DNA of 64,000 bases from Streptomyces durocortorensis (GTDB lineage Bacteria; Actinomycetota; Actinomycetes; Streptomycetales; Streptomycetaceae). The stretch is from assembly GCF_031760065.1 (NCBI RefSeq), contig NZ_CP134500.1:4712001-4776000 (forward strand), written 5' to 3'. Shown piece after piece: positions 54,853 to 63,446 of the stretch. How positions within the stretch are numbered: position 1 is the first letter of the stretch; every line of letters begins with the position of its first letter. Both the position numbers and the translations under genes were made by a program. The notes under the pieces are model-generated. The model ran no database searches and was not told the DNA's origin. It saw only the letters and a program-made list of their open reading frames with translations.

Positions 54853-57800
54853 CCGGACTCGCGGACCGGCTGGCCGGTCTCACCCCCGCCCAGCGCGCCC
54901 TGCTCGACCGGCGGATGCGCGAGCGTACCGCCGGCACCGTCACCAACGCGCCCGTACCCCGCCGCAAGCGGGAGAACCGCGTACCGCTCACCGTGGACCA
55001 GGAACGCATCTGGCTCATCCATCAGTTCGACCCCGAAGACCCCGTCTACAACGTGTACTTCGCCTCACGGCTCCACGGCGAGCTGGACACGGACGCCCTC
55101 CAGCGTGCCGTGGACGCCTTCGTACAGCGGCACGAGGCGATGCGCACCACCTTCGAGCAGGACGGTCACGCCCCCGTCCAGGTGATCCACCCGTCCATGG
55201 CGGTGCCGCTGCGCCACCAGGACCTGCGGTCCGTGCCCGAGGAGCGGCGCGAGGCGGAGATGACGCTGCTGGCGACCGCGGAGCTGCGCACCCCGTTCGA
55301 CCTGGTGAAGGGGCCGCTCCTGCGGATCGCCCTGCTGCGCCTCGGCGACCGGGAGCACGTCCTCGTCGGCACGGTCGACCACCTGGTGTGGGACCGCGGC
55401 TCGATGGGCATCTTCAACGCCGAGATCGCCGAGTTCTACTCGGCGTTCGCCACCGGCCGCGAACCCCGGCTCGCACCGATCGAGGTGCACTACCCGGACT
55501 ACTCCGAGTGGCAGCCGCAGTGGCTGCGCGAGGAGGTCCGGCACAAGCACCTGCCGTACTGGAAGAAGCAGCTCGAAGGCGCCGACCTGGTCCTGGAGCT
55601 GCCGACGGACCGCCCCCGCCCCCCGCTCCAGACGGCGAACGGCGCCCGCTACCAGTTCCCGCTGACCCCCGAGCTGACCCAGGCCGTCCGCGACCTCGCC
55701 AAGCGCGAGGACGTCACGGTCAACATCGCGCTGCTCGCCGCCTGGCAGCTGATCCTGCACCGGCTCACCGGACAGCAGGACATCGTGGTCGGAACCACGT
55801 CCTCGACCCGCAGCAGGCCCGAGACCGAGCCGATGATCGGCTACTTCCTGACCATGCTGCCGCTGCGCACCACGGTCCGGCCGGAGATGACCGTACGGGA
55901 ACTGCTCCAGGCGACCCGCACCACGATGATGGGCGCCTTCGACCACCACGACATCCCCTTCGGGACGCTGCTGGACGAGCTCGACCTCGACCGCGACCCC
56001 AGCCGCACGCCGATCTACCAGACGTCGTTCATCCTCGTGGACTTCCTCCACGAGGAGGAGACCCCGATGGCCGGGCTGCGGGTCGAGGAGCTCATGCTCG
56101 ACAACGCCACCGCCAAGGACGACGTGCTGCTCGGCTTCTTCGACGACCCGGCACTGGCGGACGACCACTTCCACGGGATGCTGGAGTACAACACCGACCT
56201 GTTCGACGAGAGCACGATGGCCAGGACGGCCCGGCAGATCGTGCGCGTCCTGGAGCAGATGTCGAAGAACGCCGGACGCAGCGTGCGCGATCTGTCGCTG
56301 CTCGGCCCCGACGAGGCACAGACGCTGCTGGTGGAGTGGAACCGGACCGGGACGCCCCGCGAGGAAGGCGTCGCGCTGGACACCCTGGTACGCCGTCAGG
56401 CCCTGGCCACCCCCGGGGCGGTCGCCGTCTCCTGCGGCGACGAACGGCTCACCTACGCCGAACTGCTGGAGCGGGCAGGTCGGCTGGCATCCCACCTCCA
56501 GGAGCGTGGCGTGCGGCCCGAGACCGTCGTCGGGGTGTGCCTGGAGCGCTCCGTCGACCTGGTCGTCGCCCTGCTCGGCGTGGTCATGTCCGGCGGCGCC
56601 TACCTGCCGCTGGACGCGGGCTACCCGGCGCAGCGCCTGGCCACCATGACCGGCGACGCCGGGGCGGCCTTCCTGCTGACCCGCTCCGAGCTGCTGGAGA
56701 GCCTGGCCGACTGCCCCGGCGAGCGGATCTGCCTGGACACGGACGCGGAGACCGTCGCCGCCGCCCCGGCCGTCCCGGCGGAGCCGGCGGCGGGCGAGGA
56801 CCGGCTCGCCTACGTCATCTACACCTCCGGGTCCACCGGCCGCCCCAAGGGTGTCGAGGTCACCCACCGCAACCTGGCCAACCTGCTGCTGGCGATGGCC
56901 GCCGAGACCGGCCTCGGCCCCGGCGACACGCTCACCGCCGTCACCCCGGTCACCTTCGACATCGCGGGCCTGGAGCTGTACGCCCCGCTCATCAGCGGCG
57001 CCCGCGTCCACGTCGTACGCAAGGAGGAGGCCGTCGACGGCCGCCGCCTCGCCGCCCTCCTCGACGAGACCGGCGCCACCGTCATGCAGGCCACCCCCGC
57101 GACCTGGCAGCTCCTCGTGGAGGCCGGGTGGCGGAGCGAGGGCTCCCTGCGGGTCCTGGTCGGCGGCGAGGCGCTCCCCCCGGCCCTGGCCGAGCGGCTC
57201 GTCGCCGGGCCCGGCCGCACCTGGAACGTCTACGGCCCGACCGAGACGACCATCTGGTCCACCGCACACCGCCTGGACAGCGGCACCGAGCAGGTCTCCA
57301 TCGGCCGCCCCCTCGACAACACCCGCGTGTACGTCCTCGACGAGCGCCTGGAGCCCGTCCCGGTGGGCATCCCCGGCGATCTGTACCTGGGCGGCACCGG
57401 AGTCGCGCGCGGCTACCGCGGTCGCCCCGCGCTCACCGCCGAGCGGTTCATACCCGACCCCTTCGGCACCACGCCCGGCGCCCGGCTGTACGCCACCGGC
57501 GACAAGGCCCGGCTCCGCGAGGACGGCACGCTCGTCTTCCTCGGCCGCGACGACGGCCAGGTCAAACTGCGCGGCTTCCGCATCGAACTGGGCGAGATCG
57601 AGGCCCGGTTGGCGGAACACCCGGCGGTGCGCCGCGCGGTCGCCCTCGTCCGCGAGGACCGGCCCGGCGACAAGCGGCTGACCGGATACGTCGTGGCGGC
57701 GGACGGCGACGGCGGGGCCCCGGGGGCCGAGGAGCTGCGCGAGCACCTGCGCCGCTTCCTGCCCGACTACATGGTCCCGTCCGCGATCGTCACCCTGGAC

Positions 57801-58928
57801 GCCTTCCCGCTGAACACCAGCGGGAAGATCGACCGCAGGGCCCTGCCCGAGCCGGTGATCGAGCGGGACGCGGCGAGCTACGTACCGCCGCGAGACGCGA
57901 TCGAGCTGGAGGTCGCGCACATCTGGGAGGACGTGCTCGGGGTCCGGCCGATCGGACTGCACGACCGGTTCTTCGACCTGGGCGGCCACTCCCTGCTCGT
58001 ACTGCGGCTGATGGCCGAGATCGAGAAGAGGTTCGGGCAGCAGCTGCCGATGGCCGCGATCTTCCGGGGCGCCACCGTCGAACGGTTCGCCCGGATGCTG
58101 CGCGAGGGCTACCAGGACGAGGCGGACGTCCACCTCGTGGAGATCGGCTCCGGCACCACCGGTACCCCCGTCTTCTTCGCCCACCCGGCGGGCAGCGAGG
58201 TGGTCTGCTACATGCCCTTCGCCGGTCTCATGGCGGGCGGCGACCGCCCGCTGTACGCGCTGGCCTCCCCGCCGCCCGCCGACGGCGTGCTGCCGTACGC
58301 CGACTTCGGGGCGCGGGCGGCGGCCTACGCGGACCTCATCCGCGAAGTGCAGCCCGAGGGCCCGTACACGGTGGCCGGCTGGTGCTACGGCGGCACCAAC
58401 GCCTTCGCCGTCGCCGGGGAGCTGGAGCGGACGGGGGCGGAGGTGTCCGTCGTGATGATGGACTCGCACCCGCCCGCCGAGGTCGCCGAGGGCTCCGAGC
58501 CCGACCCCGCCGACATCGTCGAGGCCGTCGCGGCCAACCTCCAGTGGGACTACGGCGACGCGCTGAAGTCCGTGGAGGAGCTGCGGGGGATGACCCCCGA
58601 CGAGCACCTCGACTACCTCCTCGCCATCGCCCGCGCCTCCGACTACCTGCCGCCGGACGCCGGACGCGAGCAGGTCCGCGACATCCTCGACCTCTGGGTC
58701 GCCAACCTGCGGCTCGTCTGGAACTTCCGGCCCCTGCACGTCAGGGGCCGGGTGACGCTGATCCGCGCGGCCGAGGAGACGTACGACTCGACCGAGGCGT
58801 GGCGCGAGCTGACCACCGGCGGCGACCTCGATGTCCGGGTGGTCGAGGGCAACCACTACACCATGATGCGCCACCCGTACATCGAGGGCGTCGCCACGAT
58901 TCTGAACGAGGTGGTCGAGAGTGCTTGA
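54849..58928 (+). CDS. NRPS C-A-T-TE, glycine-like code and Cys thioesterase
   Basis: A 1359-residue protein. A short helical leader (LTPAQRALLDRRMRERT) precedes a condensation domain with DHLVWDRG at 177-184 instead of HHxxxDG: the first His is Asp and the Gly is Arg, but His178 and Asp182 are kept. The adenylation domain is intact (YTSGSTGRPKG, TFDIAGLELYA, NVYGPTETT, KLRGFRIELGEIE, SGKIDRRAL). My pocket reading, D-I-L-Q-L-G-V-I-W-K, differs by one residue from the known glycine code DILQLGLIWK. The carrier has LGGHS, Ser1048. The C-terminal thioesterase reads AGWCYGG with Cys1179 as nucleophile instead of Ser. Cys-type TEs are known from strained-ring products such as beta-lactones and beta-lactams. 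GTG start overlaps the LLM stop. Confidence 0.9.
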   Translation: MTGLADRLAGLTPAQRALLDRRMRERTAGTVTNAPVPRRKRENRVPLTVDQERIWLIHQFDPEDPVYNVYFASRLHGELDTDALQRAVDAFVQRHEAMRTTFEQDGHAPVQVIHPSMAVPLRHQDLRSVPEERREAEMTLLATAELRTPFDLVKGPLLRIALLRLGDREHVLVGTVDHLVWDRGSMGIFNAEIAEFYSAFATGREPRLAPIEVHYPDYSEWQPQWLREEVRHKHLPYWKKQLEGADLVLELPTDRPRPPLQTANGARYQFPLTPELTQAVRDLAKREDVTVNIALLAAWQLILHRLTGQQDIVVGTTSSTRSRPETEPMIGYFLTMLPLRTTVRPEMTVRELLQATRTTMMGAFDHHDIPFGTLLDELDLDRDPSRTPIYQTSFILVDFLHEEETPMAGLRVEELMLDNATAKDDVLLGFFDDPALADDHFHGMLEYNTDLFDESTMARTARQIVRVLEQMSKNAGRSVRDLSLLGPDEAQTLLVEWNRTGTPREEGVALDTLVRRQALATPGAVAVSCGDERLTYAELLERAGRLASHLQERGVRPETVVGVCLERSVDLVVALLGVVMSGGAYLPLDAGYPAQRLATMTGDAGAAFLLTRSELLESLADCPGERICLDTDAETVAAAPAVPAEPAAGEDRLAYVIYTSGSTGRPKGVEVTHRNLANLLLAMAAETGLGPGDTLTAVTPVTFDIAGLELYAPLISGARVHVVRKEEAVDGRRLAALLDETGATVMQATPATWQLLVEAGWRSEGSLRVLVGGEALPPALAERLVAGPGRTWNVYGPTETTIWSTAHRLDSGTEQVSIGRPLDNTRVYVLDERLEPVPVGIPGDLYLGGTGVARGYRGRPALTAERFIPDPFGTTPGARLYATGDKARLREDGTLVFLGRDDGQVKLRGFRIELGEIEARLAEHPAVRRAVALVREDRPGDKRLTGYVVAADGDGGAPGAEELREHLRRFLPDYMVPSAIVTLDAFPLNTSGKIDRRALPEPVIERDAASYVPPRDAIELEVAHIWEDVLGVRPIGLHDRFFDLGGHSLLVLRLMAEIEKRFGQQLPMAAIFRGATVERFARMLREGYQDEADVHLVEIGSGTTGTPVFFAHPAGSEVVCYMPFAGLMAGGDRPLYALASPPPADGVLPYADFGARAAAYADLIREVQPEGPYTVAGWCYGGTNAFAVAGELERTGAEVSVVMMDSHPPAEVAEGSEPDPADIVEAVAANLQWDYGDALKSVEELRGMTPDEHLDYLLAIARASDYLPPDAGREQVRDILDLWVANLRLVWNFRPLHVRGRVTLIRAAEETYDSTEAWRELTTGGDLDVRVVEGNHYTMMRHPYIEGVATILNEVVESA

Positions 58929-60195
58929 GCTGCTCAAGGACCGGACGTACATCCGCTACTGGCTGGCCGTCGTCGCGTCCTTCCTCGGTGACGCCATCAC
59001 CAAGATCACCCTGATCTACGTGGCGGCCACCGAGACCTCGGACCCGGTGCTGTACGTGTCCCTCGTGGTCATCGCCCAGTTGCTGCCCTCCGGGATTCTG
59101 GGGGCGTTCGTCGGCCCGCTGGCCGACCGCTTCCCGGCGCGCCTCCTCATGGTCGGCTCCGACATCGTCCGGGTGGGGCTGGTCCTGGCGATGATCCCGG
59201 CCCGCGACTCACCGACGCTGCTGCTCGTCCTGATCCTGCTCACCGGCATCGCCAAGGCGTTCTTCGAGACGGCCCGCATCACCGCGATCCCGCTGATCGT
59301 CCGGGGGCACAACATCCCGACGGCGGTCGCGCTGTTCCAGTCCACCAACCACACCCTGAACCTGGTCGGCCCCGCCCTCGGCGGGCTGCTCCTCGCGTTC
59401 GCCAGCGTCTCGGTCGTCTTCGTCATCGACGCGGTGACGTTCGTGATCTCCGCGATCCTGCTGGCCAGCATGGCCGTGCTGCGCGAGGTCCCGGTGCCCG
59501 GCAAGGACAGCGGCCGCGAGTCCTACTGGAAGTCGCTGGCCACCGGTGTCTCCGGGGTGCTCGCCGTGCCGTCGCTGCGCTTCCTCGCGGTCATCCTGGT
59601 GCCGGTGATGCTCGTCCTCGGGCTCTTCACCACCAACCTCAACTCCCAGCTCCTCAACGTCTTCGACCTGTCCGCCTTCAACTTCGGCCTGGCGCAGGCG
59701 GCGTTCGGGGCGGGCTGTGTGATCGGGGCGCTGACCGGCCCGCCGCTGGTGCGCCGGTACTCCGACCGGGGGCTGCTCATCGGCTCCATCGTGCTGTTCG
59801 GCGTCTCCCTGCTGCTCCTCGCGCCGACCGGCTGGCTGCGGGACTCGCTGGGCCTGGGCGTCGTCCTGGCCTGGTGCGTGGTGGCGGGGATCGGCTCCGG
59901 CCTCTTCCAGGTTCCGGTGGCCAACACCCTGATCAGCGACCTGCCCGAGGAGATGCGCGGACGGGGCGTCGGGCTGCTCAACGCCCTGATGATCAACTTC
60001 ACCATCCTCGGCGTGGTCCTGGGCGGCCTGGCCGCGGACCTGATGGGCATCGCCCTGTCGATCATAGTGGCCGGCGGACTGCTGCTGCCCGCCGCGGCCC
60101 TGCTCGCCGTCGCGTCGGCGCGCGGCAGGCGCGGCGGGGGCGACAAGGACAGCCGGACCAGCGGCGACGCCGCCGAGACGGAGGCGGTCTCATGA
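58921..60195 (+). CDS. MFS transporter
   Basis: A 424-residue integral membrane protein with about 12 transmembrane helices starting near residue 13. A loop motif GPLADRFPARLLMVGSD between helices 2 and 3 matches the major-facilitator signature. A central cytoplasmic loop (VPVPGKDSGRESYWKS) separates the two halves. The C-terminus is a charged Gly/Arg/Asp tail. The family member found in a biosynthetic operon is usually an exporter of the product and gives self-resistance; that is inference here. The GTG start overlaps the NRPS stop by 8 bases, and the next NRPS gene overlaps the MFS stop by 4. Confidence 0.88.
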   Translation: MLELLKDRTYIRYWLAVVASFLGDAITKITLIYVAATETSDPVLYVSLVVIAQLLPSGILGAFVGPLADRFPARLLMVGSDIVRVGLVLAMIPARDSPTLLLVLILLTGIAKAFFETARITAIPLIVRGHNIPTAVALFQSTNHTLNLVGPALGGLLLAFASVSVVFVIDAVTFVISAILLASMAVLREVPVPGKDSGRESYWKSLATGVSGVLAVPSLRFLAVILVPVMLVLGLFTTNLNSQLLNVFDLSAFNFGLAQAAFGAGCVIGALTGPPLVRRYSDRGLLIGSIVLFGVSLLLLAPTGWLRDSLGLGVVLAWCVVAGIGSGLFQVPVANTLISDLPEEMRGRGVGLLNALMINFTILGVVLGGLAADLMGIALSIIVAGGLLLPAAALLAVASARGRRGGGDKDSRTSGDAAETEAVS

Positions 60196-63100
60196 CGGCC
60201 GCCGAGCAGCACCTTCCGCTCAGCCCCGCCCAGCGGCGGCTGTGGGCGCTGGCCCAGGTACGGCCGGACGACCCCTTCTTCAGCATCCCGTTCGCCGTCG
60301 GCATCGACGGGCCGCTCGACACGAAGGCCCTCGGACGCGCTCTCGACGAGCTGGTGCGCCGTCACCCCGCCCTGCGGACCCGGATCGTGCGCGGCGCCGA
60401 CGGCGAGCCCGTCGCCCGCGTCGGGGCGCCCGCGCCGGTGGAGCTGCCCGTCGTGGACGCGGCGGACACCTCGGCCGCCCTGTCCGAGGCGTTCGCCCGC
60501 GAGCCGTTCACGGTGGACGGCGGCCCCCTGCTGCGGGCCCGGCTGCTGCGGCTGGACGACACCACCCACCGGCTGCTCGTCGGCGTCCACCACATCGTCT
60601 TCGACGGGGCGTCGCTGGACGTCTTCACCGGCGAACTGACCGCCCTGTACGACGCGTTCGCCCAGGGCAGGCCGTCGCCGTTGCCGGAGCCCGCCGTGGA
60701 CTACGGCGCGTTCCTGGCCCGGCGTGCGGAGCAGGACGAACGGGCCGCCGCCGCGAACCTGGCGTACTGGACCCGGCGGCTGGCCGACGCCCCCGAGGTG
60801 CTGGAACTGCCCCTCGCCCGGCCCCGCCCGGCACGCGCGGGACACGCGGGGGAGCGTCGTACGGCCGTGGTCCCGCAGGAGGTGGTGGAGCCGCTGCGAC
60901 GGCTCGCCCGGGCCGAGCGGTGCAGCCTGTTCATGGTCCTCAAAGCCGCGTGCGACGTGGTCCTCAGCCAGTACGGCGGCACCGACGTGCTCACCGGCAT
61001 GGCCCTCTCGGGCCGGGACACCACCGAGAGCGCCGGGCTCGTCGGCTACCTCACCCGGCCCGTGGTGCTGCGCGGCGACCTGTCCGGCGACCCGGAGTTC
61101 CGCGAGCTGCTGCACGGGGTGCGCGGTGACCTGCTGGACGCGCTGGACCACACCGACCTGCCGGTCGACGAGGTCATGGACCGGCTCGGCATCACCCGTG
61201 ACCCGAGCTACCACCCGCTCTACCAGGTCATGTACACGCACCAGCCCGCGGCGCCCGTACGGCGGGCGGCGGACGCGGTGTTCACGGTGGGGGAGCTGCG
61301 GCTTCCGACCATGAAGACGGACCTGGCCATCGACACCGTCGAGACGGACGAGGGTCTGCTCGCCCTGGTCGACTACCGCACCGCCCTCTTCGAGGACGCG
61401 ACGGCCGAAGCGCTGCTGGTCCGGCTGCGCACGGTGCTGGAACGCGCGGGCGCCGACCCGTCCGCAAGGGTGTCAGCACTGCTGCGGCCCACGGCCGCCG
61501 AGCGGCGGCTGCTGACCGAGGAGTGGAACCCGGCGGGCGGGGCGGACGGCTCCGGTGCCGCCGAAGGTGCCGGTGAAGGTGCCGGTGCCGGTGAAGGCGC
61601 CGCCGGGAGCGCCGGAGATGTCCTGCACACCCTGGTGGCGGATCAGATCGCCCGTACCCCGGACGCGGTCGCCGTGGCGGACGGCGCGCGCACCTGGACC
61701 TACCGCGAACTCGACGACGCGGCGGGCCGGGTGGCGGCCCGGCTGCTGGCCGGTGGCCTCGCGCCGGAGGACCCGGTGGGCGTCTGCGCCCCCAAGTCCT
61801 TCGCCCTGGCCGCCGCCCAGCTGGGCGTGCTCAGGGCGGGCGGGGTGTGCGTACCGCTGGACCCCGAGCTGCCCGCCTTCCTGCTGCGGCTGGCCGTGGC
61901 GGACGCGGGTCTGCCGACCGTTCTCGCGGACGCGTACTCCTCCTCGCTCTTTGACCACACACAGGTGCGGCTGACCGAACTGGACGAGAGCGCGGGGGAG
62001 CCGGGTGCCACCGACCCGACCGCGCCCCTGCCCGCCGTCGCGCCCGCCGACGCGGCCTGGGTGCTGCGCACCTCCGGCGTCACGGGTGAGCCGAAGGCCG
62101 TACTCGCCGAACACCGCAACCTCGTCTCCCGGCTGCGCTGGGCCCACCGGGAACTGCCCGCCGGGGCTCTGGAGGCGGTGGCTCAGCTCAGCCCGCCGGA
62201 CTCGCCGGGCGCGGTCTTCGAGCTCTTCGCCCCGCTCACCCGGGGCGGCCGGGCGGTCGTGCCGCACGGCACGCGCCACACGGACAGCGGGCCTGCGGAC
62301 ACGGTGTACGCCGCACCCTCCGCCCTCGCCGGTCTCCTCGGCGAGGGCCGGGGCACCGCACCGGCCACGGTCCTCGCCGGGGGCGAGCTCCTCGCCCCCG
62401 CCACCCTGCGCGCGGCGTATGCCGCCGGGGCCGGCCGGGTCCACCACCTCTACACCACGGCCGAGACCGCGGGCCCCGCCATCGGCGGGCCCGCCGCCCC
62501 GGCCCCCGGGGACGGCACACCCGTCCCGCTCGGGCTCCCGGCGGACTGCACGGCGTACGTCCTCGGCCCGCGCGGGGAGCTGGTCGCGCCGGGCGTCGTC
62601 GGGGAACTCCACATCGGCGGCGCGGCCGTCACCCGGGGCTACCTGAACGACGCACGCCGTACGGCGGAGCGCTTCCTGCCCGACCCGTACGGGAAGCCGG
62701 GCGGGCGCCTCTTCGCCACCGGCGACCTCGTGCGGCACACACCCGACGGGCGGCTGGTGTTCGCCGGGCGGGCCGGGGAGCAGACCCGGGCGCGCGGGGT
62801 GCGGGTGGCCGCCGCCGACATCGAGGCGGCGCTGCTGGCCCACCCCGGCGTCGTACGCGCCCACGTCACCACGCGGGCGGCCGAGGGCATTGACGCGGCG
62901 GTCACCGTCCGGCCCGGGACGGGCCCGGCCGCCGTCGAACTCCACGGGCATCTGCGCGAACTGCTGCCCGGCTACATGCTGCCCGCCCGCATCGGCGTCC
63001 TGGACCGGCTGCCGCTGCTGCCCGGCGGCCGCCCGGACGGCCCCGCCGTCGCCCGGGCGCTGGAGCAGGCGCTCGCCGAGGAGGCGAAGGCGGCACGGCA

Positions 63101-63446
63101 GGAGGCCCGGCCGCCGGTGAGCGAGACCGAACAGCGCGTCGCCGCCGCATGGCGGGAGGTCCTCGGCCGCACGGTCGGCCACGACGAGAGCTTCTTCGAC
63201 GCGGGCGGCAACTCGCTGCTGCTGATCCGGCTGCGCGACCGGCTGCGGACCGCGCTGGAGTGCCAGGTCGACGTGGTCGACCTCTTCCGGCACTCCACGG
63301 TGCGGGCCATGGCCGCCTACCTGGGCCGCCAGGACCGCGGCAGCGCGAACCCGCCCGAAGCCGCCGGGGCACAGGAGCGCGGCCAGGCCCGGCTGCGGGC
63401 CATGCGCGCCCGGAACCGGGAGCGCACGCCGGGACGGCCGCGATGA
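60192..63446 (+). CDS. NRPS C-A*-T with degenerate adenylation domain
   Basis: A 1084-residue protein. The condensation domain (about 5-430) is intact, with HHIVFDG near 135. A flexible linker of Gly-Glu-Ala repeats (AEGAGEGAGAGEGAAG) at about 455-472 precedes an adenylation-like domain that has lost key motifs: TSGVTGEPK at 627-635 for TSGSTGxPKG, YTTAE at 754-758 for YGPTE, no D235 context (QLSPPDSPGAVFELF), ARGVRVAAADIE for RGxRIELGEIE, and GGRPDGPA where the A10 NGKVDR lysine should be. The carrier has DAGGNSLL with intact Ser. The carrier must be loaded by another enzyme or remain unloaded. It is likely stable: the reading frame and codon use are normal. Confidence 0.85.
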   Translation: MTAAEQHLPLSPAQRRLWALAQVRPDDPFFSIPFAVGIDGPLDTKALGRALDELVRRHPALRTRIVRGADGEPVARVGAPAPVELPVVDAADTSAALSEAFAREPFTVDGGPLLRARLLRLDDTTHRLLVGVHHIVFDGASLDVFTGELTALYDAFAQGRPSPLPEPAVDYGAFLARRAEQDERAAAANLAYWTRRLADAPEVLELPLARPRPARAGHAGERRTAVVPQEVVEPLRRLARAERCSLFMVLKAACDVVLSQYGGTDVLTGMALSGRDTTESAGLVGYLTRPVVLRGDLSGDPEFRELLHGVRGDLLDALDHTDLPVDEVMDRLGITRDPSYHPLYQVMYTHQPAAPVRRAADAVFTVGELRLPTMKTDLAIDTVETDEGLLALVDYRTALFEDATAEALLVRLRTVLERAGADPSARVSALLRPTAAERRLLTEEWNPAGGADGSGAAEGAGEGAGAGEGAAGSAGDVLHTLVADQIARTPDAVAVADGARTWTYRELDDAAGRVAARLLAGGLAPEDPVGVCAPKSFALAAAQLGVLRAGGVCVPLDPELPAFLLRLAVADAGLPTVLADAYSSSLFDHTQVRLTELDESAGEPGATDPTAPLPAVAPADAAWVLRTSGVTGEPKAVLAEHRNLVSRLRWAHRELPAGALEAVAQLSPPDSPGAVFELFAPLTRGGRAVVPHGTRHTDSGPADTVYAAPSALAGLLGEGRGTAPATVLAGGELLAPATLRAAYAAGAGRVHHLYTTAETAGPAIGGPAAPAPGDGTPVPLGLPADCTAYVLGPRGELVAPGVVGELHIGGAAVTRGYLNDARRTAERFLPDPYGKPGGRLFATGDLVRHTPDGRLVFAGRAGEQTRARGVRVAAADIEAALLAHPGVVRAHVTTRAAEGIDAAVTVRPGTGPAAVELHGHLRELLPGYMLPARIGVLDRLPLLPGGRPDGPAVARALEQALAEEAKAARQEARPPVSETEQRVAAAWREVLGRTVGHDESFFDAGGNSLLLIRLRDRLRTALECQVDVVDLFRHSTVRAMAAYLGRQDRGSANPPEAAGAQERGQARLRAMRARNRERTPGRPR

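Noticed and set aside
60192..63446. A frameshift or sequencing error as explanation for the lost A-domain motifs
   Set aside because: The downstream carrier domain is in frame and codon bias stays normal throughout; all altered motifs lie in one continuous frame.
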